In this document: positions 43,687 to 53,571 of the stretch, piece by piece
Layout: every line of letters starts with the position of its first letter
Position numbering within the stretch: position 1 is the stretch's first letter
Assembly: GCF_028550395.1 (NCBI RefSeq)
Contig: NZ_JAQQKW010000002.1
Span: 186,001 to 250,000, forward strand
Length of the DNA stretch: 64,000 bases
Direction of reading: 5' to 3'
Source of the DNA: Asticcacaulis currens
GTDB lineage: Bacteria; Pseudomonadota; Alphaproteobacteria; Caulobacterales; Caulobacteraceae
Notes under the pieces: generated by a model
Told to the model about the DNA's origin: nothing
Databases searched by the model: none
What the model saw: the letters and a program-made list of their open reading frames with translations, nothing else
Position numbers and translations under genes: made by a program

Positions 43687-44412
43687 TTACTGCGCCGTAT
43701 AGGCCTTGCCTGAGCCGAGGAACTTTTTCGTCGCTGCCCTGGCGGCGGCCTCCCCTTCGGCCTTCCTCGCGGCATCGAGCGCTTCGGCCCGGTACTGCGC
43801 CGTCATCAGGGTGGTGATCTGCATCTGCTGTTTGGCCACGAGGGCGGAAAGCTGATTGGCCGCCTGCTGGGCCTGCAACCCGCCATCGGCAGCCTCTGAG
43901 GCGCGAACGAGGTCATTCAGTGTACCTGCATCCGACTGCAGGGCTTCCGAGATCTGGGATTGCACCAGAAGCGTCTGGCGGAAAGCGTCCATAGCACTTT
44001 GCCAACGTGCTTCAGCCTGCGCCGATAACCCTTTGCCTGAGATCGATAAATTGTAGTCTCGCGGATACTGGGCTTTAAGCGCGTCCCGGGTCTGCGACAG
44101 GGTGAAGGCAATGCCCCTGGCTTCTTTCATGAGGTCATTGATGGCGGCGAGATCCTTGTTGAGCTTCAGCAAAGCCGAGACATCCAGACGTTTCAGTTGG
44201 GTCGCCATGTCGCGGATCATCTGCGCTTCGTTTTGCAGCGACTGGATCTGATTGTTGATCGTCTGAAGGGCGCGCGTCGCCTGCAGGATATTCTGGGTGT
44301 AGTTGGTGGGGTCAAAGACGGCGATCTGCGCCGACGCCGGTACAAACAGGCCCGCGAGCGACGCACTCACCATCAGGGCGATGGAGAACCGACGTAAAGC
44401 GTTGGAGGACAT
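43687..44412 (-). CDS. trbJ: Conjugal transfer protein TrbJ (VirB5-like)
   Basis: A 241-residue secreted, helical protein, related to VirB5 minor pilus components. A signal peptide ends PASAQIA, followed by coiled-coil regions (YTQNILQATRALQTINNQIQ) and the alanine-rich C-terminus. In RP4 TrbJ has entry-exclusion-linked neighbours (TrbK), which I do not see here. I choose the ATG at 44412 with GGAG upstream; an in-frame ATG at 44436 adds eight residues. Confidence 0.9.
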   Translation of the reverse strand: MSSNALRRFSIALMVSASLAGLFVPASAQIAVFDPTNYTQNILQATRALQTINNQIQSLQNEAQMIRDMATQLKRLDVSALLKLNKDLAAINDLMKEARGIAFTLSQTRDALKAQYPRDYNLSISGKGLSAQAEARWQSAMDAFRQTLLVQSQISEALQSDAGTLNDLVRASEAADGGLQAQQAANQLSALVAKQQMQITTLMTAQYRAEALDAARKAEGEAAARAATKKFLGSGKAYTAQ

Positions 44413-44506
44413 GGGAAGGCTCCGAAGTTTAGGCAAAGGAAGGGCATGACCTGCAAGGGCAGGCCTGAGAACGGGTCGGAATGATCAGGTAGGGAGGGGT
44501 AAGCGC

Positions 44507-46927
44507 CTAAGGCGGCTTCAGGAGATCGGCCGCCCAGGATAGGCCCCGCGCTGCCAGAAACGCGAGGGCGAAGCGTTCAGCCCCTTCGGCTTCCACCACC
44601 CTATCGATCAAGCGTTGATCCTCGGGCGACGCCGCCGCACAGACGGACAGGGCCAGCGGGCCGAGGTTCAAATCGAACAGTCGGTTTCCCCTGCGAGATT
44701 GCAGATAGTATTGGCGTTTGGGTATGGCCTGAGCGATCAGTTCAATCTGACGGGTATTGAGCCCCATGCGCTGGTAGGCTGTCTGAGCTAGCGGCTCGAC
44801 CGCCCGCTCATTGGGCAGAAAGAGCCGCTGCGGACAGGACTCGATAATGGCCGGCGCAATGGCACTGTCGGCGATATCGGCCAGAGACTGGGTGGCAAAG
44901 ACGACGCTGACATTCTTCTTGCGCAGGACCTTCAGCCATTCCCGCAGGCGGCTGGCGAACTGCGGGTTATCGAGAAACACCCAGGCCTCATCAAGGATCA
45001 GAAGCGTTGGCCGACCATCAAAGCGCGCTTCCAGTCGGTGGAAGAGATAGGTCAGGACGGGCGCCACAAGGCCCGTATCGCCCATCAGGTCTTCAGTCTC
45101 AAAACAATGGATGGGGGCCAGATCGAGCCCCTCGCGGTCGGCATCGAGGCACTGGCCGTAGGCGCCCTCAAGCGTATAGGGGGCCAAAGCCTGCTTCAAC
45201 GCATTGGACGACAAAAGGACACTGAGGCCAGTCAGGGTGCGCTCGCCAATAGGTGCCGCTGCCATATTGTTGAGCGCCGTCCACAGCGCTGCCTTGATAT
45301 CAGGGGTCACCTCGATCGTCTCATTGCCGAGCAGGCTTAGCAGCCAATGAAGTGCCCAGGTACGCTCATCGGTCTCATCGATCCGTGCCAGGGGCTGAAA
45401 CGACAGGGCTGAGGTTCGTCCGAGGGCATGATGCTTGCCGTTCATCGCCAGCGTCGCGGCTCTGGCGGAGCCCCCCTTGTCAAAAATGAAGGTTTGCGCG
45501 CCCGCGTAGCGCTGAAACTGCAAAGCCAGAAAGGCCAGAAGGACCGACTTGCCCGCACCCGTGGGCCCCACAACCATCATATGACCGACATCACCGACGT
45601 GGGTCGATAGACGAAACGGGGTTGCCCCCGAACTCACCGCGTGCAGCAGAGGCGGGCCATCGAGATGGCAATTGCGCTCAGGCCCGGCCCAGACGGCTGA
45701 GAGCGGCATCAGATGGACCAGATTGAGAGAATGAACCAGCGGCTGACGCACATTGGCGTAGAGGTGCCCGGGCAGTGAGCCCAGCCACGCTTCGACGGCG
45801 TTCAGGGTTTCACGAAAGGTGGTGAAGCCTAAGCTGTTGATCGCCTGTTCCACCGCCCTGACTTTTTCATCGACCAACTGAGCGTCAGTATCGAAGACCG
45901 AGATGGTCGTGGTGAGGTAGCCGAAACTGACGTGATTGCCGCCGAGCGCCTGAAGGGCAGCGTCAGCGTCAGCCACCTTGTTGTCGGCATCGGTGTCGGT
46001 CAGAGGTGAGGCCTGCGCATACATCACCTCGCGCAGCATGGCGGTGACGGACTTGCGCTTATTGAACCATTGGCGCCGAACGCGGGTCAGGGTCTTGACC
46101 GCGGCCTCCTTGTCAAGCGCGATGAAGCGGGTCGTCCAGCGATAGCCAAAGGCCAGATGGTTGAGGGAATCAAGCAGGCCCGGATGGGTATGGTTTGGGA
46201 AGCCCAGGACCGTGATCGTGCGAATGTGCTGATCGCCCAGCCGGGGCGACAGACCACCGGTCAGCGGCGTATCGACGAGGATGGCGTCAAGATAGACGGG
46301 GATGTCGGGCACGCAGACGCGATGGGATTTTGAAGAGACGGTGCTATGCAGGTAGGTCAGGGTATCGGCATCGCCTAACGGTTCGACGCGCGGCATGATC
46401 CCAGCCAAGAGATCGAGGGCGGCGTTCGTGCGATTGATGAACATCTGAAGTTCGCGTTTCCAGTCCCGGCGCGCTTCGGTTCCCGGTTCAGCATCGGGCG
46501 TCTCTATGAGGGCCCGACTGGCGCGAGAAAGGGCATCGGCGGGGGGCATGAAGACGAAGGTCAGGTAATAGTGGCTTTCAAAGTGTGCGCTCGCCTCCCC
46601 TTCGAAGGCCGCACGGCGCTCCTCATCGATCAGGCGGGCAATCCCGGTTTCGGCGCGAGGTTCGGGATAGCGTATGGCCGGGGCCCGGCAAGCCTCAAAG
46701 AAGAGCCCCCAGCCCGTACCGAAGCGGCGCAGGACATTATTGACACGCGCGGTGACACTGACCAGCTCGGCGGGGGTGGCGCTTTCGAGGTCCGGGCCCT
46801 GATAGCGGATTGTCCGCTGAAAGCTGCCGTCCTTATTAAGGATGACGCCCGGCGCGACCAGTGCGACCCAGGGCAGATGATCGGACAGCCGGTCAGCCGT
46901 CTGGCGGTATTGGCGCAGGTTCAGCAT
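44507..46927 (-). CDS. trbE: Conjugal transfer ATPase TrbE (VirB4-like)
   Basis: An 806-residue cytosolic ATPase that powers pilus and channel assembly. The N-terminal domain begins MLNLRQYRQTADRLSDHLPW. The ATPase domain has GPTGAGKSVLLAFLALQ (Walker A), LLILDEAWVFLD (Walker B) and VSVVFATQSLADIA. I choose the ATG at 46927, overlapping trbD by 7 bp, the usual Trb arrangement; a longer in-frame reading to 47305 is out of family. Confidence 0.94.
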   Translation of the reverse strand: MLNLRQYRQTADRLSDHLPWVALVAPGVILNKDGSFQRTIRYQGPDLESATPAELVSVTARVNNVLRRFGTGWGLFFEACRAPAIRYPEPRAETGIARLIDEERRAAFEGEASAHFESHYYLTFVFMPPADALSRASRALIETPDAEPGTEARRDWKRELQMFINRTNAALDLLAGIMPRVEPLGDADTLTYLHSTVSSKSHRVCVPDIPVYLDAILVDTPLTGGLSPRLGDQHIRTITVLGFPNHTHPGLLDSLNHLAFGYRWTTRFIALDKEAAVKTLTRVRRQWFNKRKSVTAMLREVMYAQASPLTDTDADNKVADADAALQALGGNHVSFGYLTTTISVFDTDAQLVDEKVRAVEQAINSLGFTTFRETLNAVEAWLGSLPGHLYANVRQPLVHSLNLVHLMPLSAVWAGPERNCHLDGPPLLHAVSSGATPFRLSTHVGDVGHMMVVGPTGAGKSVLLAFLALQFQRYAGAQTFIFDKGGSARAATLAMNGKHHALGRTSALSFQPLARIDETDERTWALHWLLSLLGNETIEVTPDIKAALWTALNNMAAAPIGERTLTGLSVLLSSNALKQALAPYTLEGAYGQCLDADREGLDLAPIHCFETEDLMGDTGLVAPVLTYLFHRLEARFDGRPTLLILDEAWVFLDNPQFASRLREWLKVLRKKNVSVVFATQSLADIADSAIAPAIIESCPQRLFLPNERAVEPLAQTAYQRMGLNTRQIELIAQAIPKRQYYLQSRRGNRLFDLNLGPLALSVCAAASPEDQRLIDRVVEAEGAERFALAFLAARGLSWAADLLKPP

Positions 46928-47184
46928 GCGAAATAGCCTTTCTGGCGGAGGTGACGGAGCAGAACGGGTACGAAATCGGGATCGTAACGGGCGGCAAAGA
47001 CCGCCAAAGTGTGCCCGATGAGCCAGAGAGCGAAACCGGGCAGCCACATCTGAAGGCCGAGACCTAAGGCGGCAGCCACGGTCCCGTTGGCAATCGCCAG
47101 GGTCCGTGGCGCACCGCCCAGTAGCAGGGGTTGCGTGAGGGATTGGTGCAGGGGGACATCGAAGCCCTCGACGCGGCTGGCCAT
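46921..47184 (-). CDS. trbD: Conjugal transfer protein TrbD (VirB3-like)
   Basis: An 87-residue inner-membrane protein: FDVPLHQSLTQPLLLGGAPR and a hydrophobic pair (about 28-68), typical of VirB3/TrbD, which associates with the VirB4 ATPase. The ATG at 47184 shares one base with the trbC stop, and the end overlaps trbE. Confidence 0.9.
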   Translation of the reverse strand: MASRVEGFDVPLHQSLTQPLLLGGAPRTLAIANGTVAAALGLGLQMWLPGFALWLIGHTLAVFAARYDPDFVPVLLRHLRQKGYFAC

Positions 47185-47540
47185 CAGATGACGGCCCCCC
47201 CACCGAAGCTGAAGAAGCTGAGGAAGAAGGATGAGGCGGCGAATGCGATCGACAAGCCAAAGACGATCTGTACGAGCTTGCGGAAGCCGCCAGAGGTCTC
47301 GCCAAAGGCGAGGGTCAGGCCCGCGACTATAATCACCATGACCGCGATGATCTTGGCGACCGGGCCTTGCACACTGTCGAGGATCTGCTGAAGCGGCCCT
47401 TCCCAGGGCATGCCAGAGCCCGCCGCCTGTGCGGCTGGGGCAAGCCCAATGCAGAGGGCGAGCAGCGCCAGCGCGGCGGGTTTGTTGAAAGTGTCCGGTC
47501 GCCAACCCGGCACCGGCGAATGAAACAGGGTTTTGTACAT
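47184..47540 (-). CDS. trbC: Conjugal transfer pilin TrbC (VirB2-like)
   Basis: A 118-residue pilin precursor. A long signal region ends AAQAAGSG, then PWEGPLQQILDSVQGPVAK and two hydrophobic helices with a Gly-rich end (FFSFGGGAVI). TrbC pilins in RP4 are cyclised by TraF; a TraF-like peptidase is encoded at 61484, which fits. It is adjacent to trbB and trbD in the usual order. Confidence 0.9.
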   Translation of the reverse strand: MYKTLFHSPVPGWRPDTFNKPAALALLALCIGLAPAAQAAGSGMPWEGPLQQILDSVQGPVAKIIAVMVIIVAGLTLAFGETSGGFRKLVQIVFGLSIAFAASSFFLSFFSFGGGAVI

Positions 47541-48566
47541 CTACATCTCCATAAGGGTTGAACGCGCGATACCAGGGTCTTCCCCGTGCGGTCGCAGCGG
47601 GCGAAGGAGGTAGCCGCCGTGGGCATCGAGGCCGTCCACCCCGACGATTTCGGCGACATGCCGGGGGGCACCGGTCTGGGAATCTGCCCCGCGGATAAAC
47701 ACGATGACGTCGACAGCCTCGGCGATCAGAGCGGACGGGACATGGGTCACGGCTTCCTGAACGAGTTGTTCCAGACGAAACAGGGCGCCTTTGGCGGAAT
47801 TGGCGTGTAGGGTCGCGATGCCGCCGGGATGGCCGGTGTTCCAGGCTTTGAGGAGGTCGAGCGCTTCTGCGCCCCTCACCTCTCCGACGATGATGCGGTC
47901 AGGCCGCAGACGCAGGGTCGAGCGGAGGAGATCGCCCATGGTGATGTGGCCCGGACGGGTGCGTAGCTCGACCACGTCCTGAGCGGCACAGCGCAGTTCA
48001 CGCGTGTCCTCTACAAGGACCACGCGCTCGCCCAGGGCGGCGACCTCGGCCAGAAGCGCATTGGTCAGGGTTGTTTTGCCGGAACTGGTGCCGCCGGCCA
48101 CCAGGATATTTTGGCGCGAAGACACCGCACGCCGCAGGACTTCCGCCTGAGCCTTTGTCATGACGCGGGCAGACACGTAATCCTCCAGGCCAAACAAGCG
48201 GTAGGCCGGCTTGCGGATCGAGAAGCACGGGCCGCGCGAGACCGGCGGCAGGAGGCCCTCAAAGCGTTCGCCGCCCGTGCCGTCGGCGGCGATGGGCAGT
48301 TCAGCGCTGACGATGGGAGAGTCCGGATGAAGCTCGGCGCGCACATAGCTCGCCACCAGGCGGATAATCCGTTCGGCCTCCGCCGGGGGCATCACACCCT
48401 CGGCTAAGACACGTCCCTCAGCCGCCCGATCAAAGCGCACAGTGCCATTGGGGTTGACGAGAATTTCAAAGACGGCGGGATCGGCCAGAGCCGCCGCCAA
48501 GCCCTCGCCCATGGCGGTCCGCAACATGGCCCGCAGGCGCTGATGGGATATCGATAATGGGTCCAT
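47541..48566 (-). CDS. trbB: Conjugal transfer ATPase TrbB (VirB11-like)
   Basis: A 341-residue hexameric traffic ATPase. It has GGTSSGKTTLTNALL (Walker A), the Asp box LVEDTRELRC, PDRIIVGEVRGAEALDLLKA (Walker B region) and GIATLHANSA (His box). Start: ATG at 48566 with GGGAGGGGGAG upstream; GTG at 48569 is an alternative. The CopG-like gene stop overlaps the start. Confidence 0.94.
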   Translation of the reverse strand: MDPLSISHQRLRAMLRTAMGEGLAAALADPAVFEILVNPNGTVRFDRAAEGRVLAEGVMPPAEAERIIRLVASYVRAELHPDSPIVSAELPIAADGTGGERFEGLLPPVSRGPCFSIRKPAYRLFGLEDYVSARVMTKAQAEVLRRAVSSRQNILVAGGTSSGKTTLTNALLAEVAALGERVVLVEDTRELRCAAQDVVELRTRPGHITMGDLLRSTLRLRPDRIIVGEVRGAEALDLLKAWNTGHPGGIATLHANSAKGALFRLEQLVQEAVTHVPSALIAEAVDVIVFIRGADSQTGAPRHVAEIVGVDGLDAHGGYLLRPLRPHGEDPGIARSTLMEM

Positions 48567-48976
48567 CACTCCCCCTCCCTGGAAGAGGTTGGATTGAGCG
48601 ACGTCTGACCGGTGGCGATATGACGGCCGACCTGAGCAACAAAGGCCTCATACCGCGCGCGTGCCAGCGCCCGGGTGGCCGCGTCGGCTTCAGGCAAATG
48701 TGCGTCCCGCAAAAGCGTCATCCGAATAAACAGGGCTAGGCTTTCCAATAGGATAAGCTGATCGCGCTCCATACGGTTCATCTGTATCGACAACCGGTCG
48801 AGCCGCTTGCCGAAATGCGCATCCAGTTCGTTGGAGGCACGGCGCTCAAGCCACGCGGTTACGGCATCCGACAGGATCGCGGATTTATTCAGGCCAGGTT
48901 TAGCAGCCAGCGTCTCGAGGCGCGCGCTGACCGCTGGAGCCAGGAACAATTGATATCGAACCTTTTTACCGGTCAT
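48566..48976 (-). CDS. CopG-like ribbon-helix-helix protein between traG and trbB
   Basis: A 136-residue protein. Its N-terminal RHH-like region (KVRYQLFLAPAVSARLETLA, LNKSAILSDAVTAWLERR) is followed by a helical C-terminus. Such proteins lie between traG and trbB in many elements and are called CopG-family regulators; a role in autoregulation of the transfer operon is likely but unproven. It overlaps traG by 4 bp (ATGA) at its start and trbB at its end. Confidence 0.82.
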   Translation of the reverse strand: MTGKKVRYQLFLAPAVSARLETLAAKPGLNKSAILSDAVTAWLERRASNELDAHFGKRLDRLSIQMNRMERDQLILLESLALFIRMTLLRDAHLPEADAATRALARARYEAFVAQVGRHIATGQTSLNPTSSREGE

Positions 48977-51075
48977 CCGACACCTCCCTGATCCAGGAAC
49001 AAATCGAGGTTCGCGTTCTCCTTAGCGGCGGTCTTACCTCGCGCTCCCTTGGTTCCTTTGGCCAGCACCTGGGCCTCCTCTCTGACCTGCCCCGCCTTGG
49101 TGATGGCGGCCATCACCTGTGGGTCAGTAACGTGCCGGGGTTCGTTAGCGGTATTGCCCTCGTTTTCAGGGTGAGGGGCTTTCACCTCTGGCTCGGCCGA
49201 CTCAGGTTTGACGTCATGACCCGCGGGCTCAGTCTCACCCTCATTGATCGTATCCGACTGAGGGACATCCTCATTCGCCACGGAGAGTGTCGCGATCAGG
49301 CGGGCATCGGTGAAGCGGATCTGATTTTCCCAGTCGTTGAGCCGCTGTGGTGGCAGGTCAAGGTAAGGGCCCGCGGTGAGCAAAGGTGCTGGCACCGAGC
49401 GAGACCGGAAGTTCGGGTCCTCGTAGTAGCGCAACTTTTTGGCCCGGATCGGCGGCAAACCCGACACCAGAACAAGCTCATCGCTTGGCGGCAGTTGCAT
49501 CACTTCCCCCGCTGTCAGAAGGGGCCGTGCCGTCTCCTGACGTGAGACCATGACGTGAGAGAGCCACGGTGCCAGCCGGTGGCCCGCATAGTTGCGCTGG
49601 GCGCGCTGTTCGGTGGCGGTGCCGAGCGCGTCGGATATGCGCTTGGCTGTGCGCTCGTCGTTTGAGGAAAACGCAATCCGGACATGACAGTTATCGAGGA
49701 TGGAATTGTTCTCTCCATAGGCTTTCGAAATCTGGTTCAGGGATTGCGCAATCAGATAGGCCCGGATGCCGTACCCGGCCTGGAAGGCGAGCGCCGTTTC
49801 AAAGAAGTCGAGACGGCCGAGAGCCGGGAACTCATCAAGCATCATCAAGAGTTGATGGCGGCTACGCTTGGCGGGATCACCCTCCAGCCGTTCGGTGAGC
49901 CGCCGACCGATCTGGTTCAGCATCAGGCGGACCAGAGGCTTTGTGCGCGAGATGTCTGACGGTGGGATCACGAGATAGAGCGACATCGGGCTCGCGGCAT
50001 TGACCAGATCCGCGATACGCCAGTCGCAGGTGGATGTCGTCGCGGCGACAACCGGATCCTGATAAAGGCCGAGGAAGGACATGGCGGTCGAGAGCACACC
50101 TGAGCGTTCGTTAGGGGCTTTGTTGAGGATGTCTCGGGCGGCTGACGCCACGACCGGATGCACGCGCGGTGGTTCGCCCTCGCCACCTAAATGATTGGTG
50201 GCGAGCATGCAGTTCATCGCGTCTACCAGGCTGCGATCGGGGTCAGAGAGGAAACGGGCCACGCAGGCCAGCGTCTTTTCCGGTTCGGCGTAAAGCACAT
50301 GAAGAATGGCGCCTACCAGTAAGGAATGACTGGTTTTTTCCCAATGCGAGCGCCGCTCGAGTGACCCTTCCGGGTCAACCAGGATGTCGGCGATATTCTG
50401 AACATCGCGGACTTCATTGATGCCTTTGCGCACTTCCAGAAGGGGGTTGTAGCGGGCTGAGCGCAGATCGGTCGGGTTGAACAGGACGGCGTGGGAGAAC
50501 CGCGAGCGCCATCCCGCTGTCAGGTCCCAGTTTTCGCCTTTGATGTCATGGACGATAACGGAACCGGTCCATGACAACAGGGTTGGCACGACGAGTCCCA
50601 CGCCCTTGCCTGACCGCGTGGGCGCAAACGCCAAAACGTGTTCCGGGCCCTCATGGCGCAGATATTCCGGGCCGACCCGACCCAGAAAAACACCGCGTTC
50701 GCGGAGAAGACCCGCTCGGCTTATCTCCTTCAAAGACGCCCATCGCGCCGAGCCATAGGTCGTGACGCGGCGCGCCTGACGAGCGCGCCATAACGACCCG
50801 GCCACCGCCGCAACACAACCGAAGGCGCCACTTGACGCCGCCAAGAGGCCACAGCGATGGAAAACCGCCGGTGCATAGGCCTCGTAATGGAACCACCAGG
50901 CAAACACCTGCCAGGGCCTATAGACCGGCCAGGCTGAAACCCGAAACCACGGAGCGCCCAGTTGCGTCTGATAGGCGAGTTGATGCGCCGCCCATTGCGT
51001 CGATGCCCATACCCCGAGGATGACGATCCCGAGGACAAGACCTATCTGACCGATGAGGAATTTTGTTGGCGTCAC
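48973..51075 (-). CDS. traG: Type IV coupling protein TraG (VirD4-like)
   Basis: A 700-residue ATPase that recruits the relaxase-DNA complex to the transfer channel. Two N-terminal helices (about 8-28 and 72-95) anchor it. Then come the Walker A variant APTRSGKGVGLVVPTLL, VIVHDIKGENWDLTAG and the Walker B region LLMMLDEFPALG. The C-terminus is acidic and ends in FLDQGGVG. The start is GTG at 51075 with GAGG upstream. It is the first gene of the transfer operon's downstream half, after the cargo block. Confidence 0.93.
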   Translation of the reverse strand: MTPTKFLIGQIGLVLGIVILGVWASTQWAAHQLAYQTQLGAPWFRVSAWPVYRPWQVFAWWFHYEAYAPAVFHRCGLLAASSGAFGCVAAVAGSLWRARQARRVTTYGSARWASLKEISRAGLLRERGVFLGRVGPEYLRHEGPEHVLAFAPTRSGKGVGLVVPTLLSWTGSVIVHDIKGENWDLTAGWRSRFSHAVLFNPTDLRSARYNPLLEVRKGINEVRDVQNIADILVDPEGSLERRSHWEKTSHSLLVGAILHVLYAEPEKTLACVARFLSDPDRSLVDAMNCMLATNHLGGEGEPPRVHPVVASAARDILNKAPNERSGVLSTAMSFLGLYQDPVVAATTSTCDWRIADLVNAASPMSLYLVIPPSDISRTKPLVRLMLNQIGRRLTERLEGDPAKRSRHQLLMMLDEFPALGRLDFFETALAFQAGYGIRAYLIAQSLNQISKAYGENNSILDNCHVRIAFSSNDERTAKRISDALGTATEQRAQRNYAGHRLAPWLSHVMVSRQETARPLLTAGEVMQLPPSDELVLVSGLPPIRAKKLRYYEDPNFRSRSVPAPLLTAGPYLDLPPQRLNDWENQIRFTDARLIATLSVANEDVPQSDTINEGETEPAGHDVKPESAEPEVKAPHPENEGNTANEPRHVTDPQVMAAITKAGQVREEAQVLAKGTKGARGKTAAKENANLDLFLDQGGVG

Positions 51076-51599
51076 GGATCTGCCTCGCTACGCTCAGCAT
51101 CTGGCTGCGCGTGTGAGACAAGATCATCGAAGGGGGCGCGATTTCATATCTACACCTTGTACGCTCTCCCTACCCTTACGCCGACTCTCGATCCGTGCGC
51201 AGGCGCGAACACCCTTCAACGGCAGAGCTTTATGAACGCTATGCCCCCTGACGTTAGAGAGACACGAAGCCATAGTTCAATTCAATAGATATGCTCGATG
51301 CTCAATTCCTGCTAATTATTCTTCGTGGAGATTGATTTCTTCAGCGGTGCCCCGGGCCTCCGCCTCCGCACTGCCCAATGCGGTTAAACCCACGGGCTTG
51401 GAGCGAGTTCACTTCCGACTGCGTCAAAAAGGATTTTTTGCTCCTGATACTTTGAGCACTATGAAGGCGCGGCCTTAGTTAGTTAATTCGACACCTCTTC
51501 AAAAGGTGATACACCGTCTCCTACCTGTAAATCAAAAGCGACGAGGTATATCTCGGCAATATAACTCTTCAGTTTCGCCACATCAAAGAGGAGGCTACT
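51076..51599. other. Intergenic stretch upstream of traG, no recognised gene
   Basis: This 524-bp stretch between the traG start and the end of the small gene at 51600 shows no convincing frame. It is more A/T-rich than the transfer genes. It should hold the transfer-operon promoter and marks the border of the cargo block. Confidence 0.45.
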
Positions 51600-51833
51600 C
51601 TAATGTGGCTCTTTTGCTTTTTGTGCTAAAGCTATCAAACGCAGGGCTTCAGTGTTTATTTGGTCGCAAGCCTGTCTAAGGGATCGGAGTTTGCTTTTAA
51701 GTTCGGCGTGGATACACGCCGTAGGCAATGCCTCTAGCTCTTGTGAGACGTCGGCCCCAATTGAAATATGTGGCCGTTTCCAAAATGTTGGGTGGATGTG
51801 GACAGAGCCCGTAGTTTGCACCTTGATGTTCAT
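51600..51833 (-). CDS. Small hypothetical protein
   Basis: A 77-residue protein I do not recognise. The C-terminal half (LEALPTACIHAELKSKLRSL, INTEALRLIALAQKAKEPH) is helical and amphipathic; the N-terminus is strand-like with several His. AGAGG precedes the ATG. It follows the transmembrane chemoreceptor gene by 18 bp on the same strand and is probably co-transcribed with it. Confidence 0.55.
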   Translation of the reverse strand: MNIKVQTTGSVHIHPTFWKRPHISIGADVSQELEALPTACIHAELKSKLRSLRQACDQINTEALRLIALAQKAKEPH

Positions 51834-51851
51834 CGGCGACCTCTTTCAGTT

Positions 51852-53531
51852 TCAAGCAGCGCGCACGTTTGCTAGGAAGGTTTCCATTTCGTGGTGGAGC
51901 CGCTCCGACTGTTGAGCTAACTCGCTTGAAGATGCGAGAACCTGAGACGCCGCCGCTCCAGTTTGTTCGGTGCCTTGAGCAACGCCAGCGATGTTCGCCG
52001 TCACTTCTTGCGCGCCGAGCGAGGCTTGAGCGACTGCCTTAACAATCTCACTTGTCGCTGCCGATTGCTGCTCAACAGCAGCCGCAATCGCCGAATTTGT
52101 TGAGCTCAATGCCCTAATAGTTTCGGATACGTTCTGGAAGTTTTCACTCGCAAGAGCGGTGGTTTCCTGAATCTTGGTAATCTTATCCGAAATTTCGCTG
52201 GTGGCTCGCGTCGTCTGCCCAGCCAGTGCCTTAACCTCAGACGCGACCACCGCGAAACCCTTTCCTGCCTCTCCCGCACGGGCAGACTCGATGGTGGCGT
52301 TCAAGGCAAGCAGATTGGTTTGACTGGCCAGCCCGGCGATCAGGTCAACAACGCCCCCAATAGACGCGGCCATCGCGTTGAGTTCCGAAATAACAGATGT
52401 GGCTTTGTCGGCCTCAGCTACAGCCTTTTGCGACATTGTAGCCGAGCTGGAGACCTGCCGCCCGATCTCGCCTACAGACGCACCAAGTTCTTCAGCTGCA
52501 GAGGCCACAGAGGTCACATTAGTACCAGCTTCCTCGGCTGCAGCAGACACCGCGGTGGACTGATGCGAGGTCTCTGTGGCCGTTGCTGTCAACTGCGTAG
52601 CCGCGGCCTGCATTTCGGTTGCTGCTGAGGAAACCATGGAGACCACGATACCAACTGACTTTTCAAAATCATCGGCGAGTTTCAGCATAGCGTCGCGTCT
52701 TACGAGCTCCGCCTGCACGCGAAGCGCTTCCGTTTCTTCTCGCAGCCGCTTCGCCTCCGTTAAACCTTCGCGAAATACAAGAAGAGTAGACGCAATAAGC
52801 CCAATCTCATTCTTTTCGGTCGTGTGTGAAACTTGAGTCTCGAGATTTCCCTCGGAAATCTTTTTCATCGCCTCCGTTACATTAGAAAGTGGTGAAATCA
52901 CCTTGGCCAACACGGTCCAAATCGCTGCAACTGAGAGAAGCCCGCCTAAGGCAGCGGCTGTGAAGAGGATTGATTTTGCCTGATCTACTGTCTCCTGGGC
53001 ATCCGACCTGCTTTTGTCAGCCCCCTCACGGTTCATCTTTACGAGGCTCCGGGTAGTCGCAGACAGTGTGTCAAACGAAGCATTCATAGGCCCCCGGAAA
53101 AGAGCAGATGCTTCAGCGTTCTGGTTGTTTCGCGACAATGTGAAAAGCCGCTCGTGCAGTGACAAATATTTCGCCAGCTTAGCTCGAAAATCCTTGTAGA
53201 GGCGCTCTTCTTCTCCAGACGAAATCAATTTCTCGTACTTAGCCTGGTTACCCTTCAACTCGACCAAAACAGCATCGAATTTCGCTTCGGCCGCCGCCAT
53301 GTCCTGTGTGGTAACAGACATGACATGACTGCCTTCCGCGATCCGCATATCAGATGCGTTTGTATTGATCGCATTTATTGTGTCGACCGATGGAAGCCAG
53401 TTATTGGCCAATTCGCGGGTGTCGTGGTTTGCTGCCTCAAGCTCCACTAGCGCGAGAGCAGCTAATCCGATTAGGGTCACGGTCAGTAGACCAACTAAGC
53501 CCAGAAGCATTTTTTTTATGTTGAGTGACAT
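51852..53531 (-). CDS. Methyl-accepting chemotaxis protein with 4-helix-bundle sensor
   Basis: A 559-residue transmembrane chemoreceptor. Helix 1 (about 8-28) and helix 2 (about 185-205) enclose a helical 4HB-type periplasmic sensor. A HAMP domain (about 206-260) and the MCP signalling domain follow, with the hairpin tip [26 protein letters not shown] modified only as [12 protein letters not shown] choose the ATG at 53531, preceded by GAGGAGGG. There is no C-terminal CheR-binding pentapeptide. The ligand is unknown. It pairs with the soluble receptor 40 bp upstream. Confidence 0.92.
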   Translation of the reverse strand: MSLNIKKMLLGLVGLLTVTLIGLAALALVELEAANHDTRELANNWLPSVDTINAINTNASDMRIAEGSHVMSVTTQDMAAAEAKFDAVLVELKGNQAKYEKLISSGEEERLYKDFRAKLAKYLSLHERLFTLSRNNQNAEASALFRGPMNASFDTLSATTRSLVKMNREGADKSRSDAQETVDQAKSILFTAAALGGLLSVAAIWTVLAKVISPLSNVTEAMKKISEGNLETQVSHTTEKNEIGLIASTLLVFREGLTEAKRLREETEALRVQAELVRRDAMLKLADDFEKSVGIVVSMVSSAATEMQAAATQLTATATETSHQSTAVSAAAEEAGTNVTSVASAAEELGASVGEIGRQVSSSATMSQKAVAEADKATSVISELNAMAASIGGVVDLIAGLASQTNLLALNATIESARAGEAGKGFAVVASEVKALAGQTTRATSEISDKITKIQETTALASENFQNVSETIRALSSTNSAIAAAVEQQSAATSEIVKAVAQASLGAQEVTANIAGVAQGTEQTGAAASQVLASSSELAQQSERLHHEMETFLANVRAA

Positions 53532-53571
53532 AGAACCCTCCTCGGTGGGTCTCAATACTCTGGCAGACTTT

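Noticed and set aside
44413-44506. trbK-like gene between trbJ and trbE
   Set aside because: The 94-bp gap is too short and shows no lipoprotein signal.
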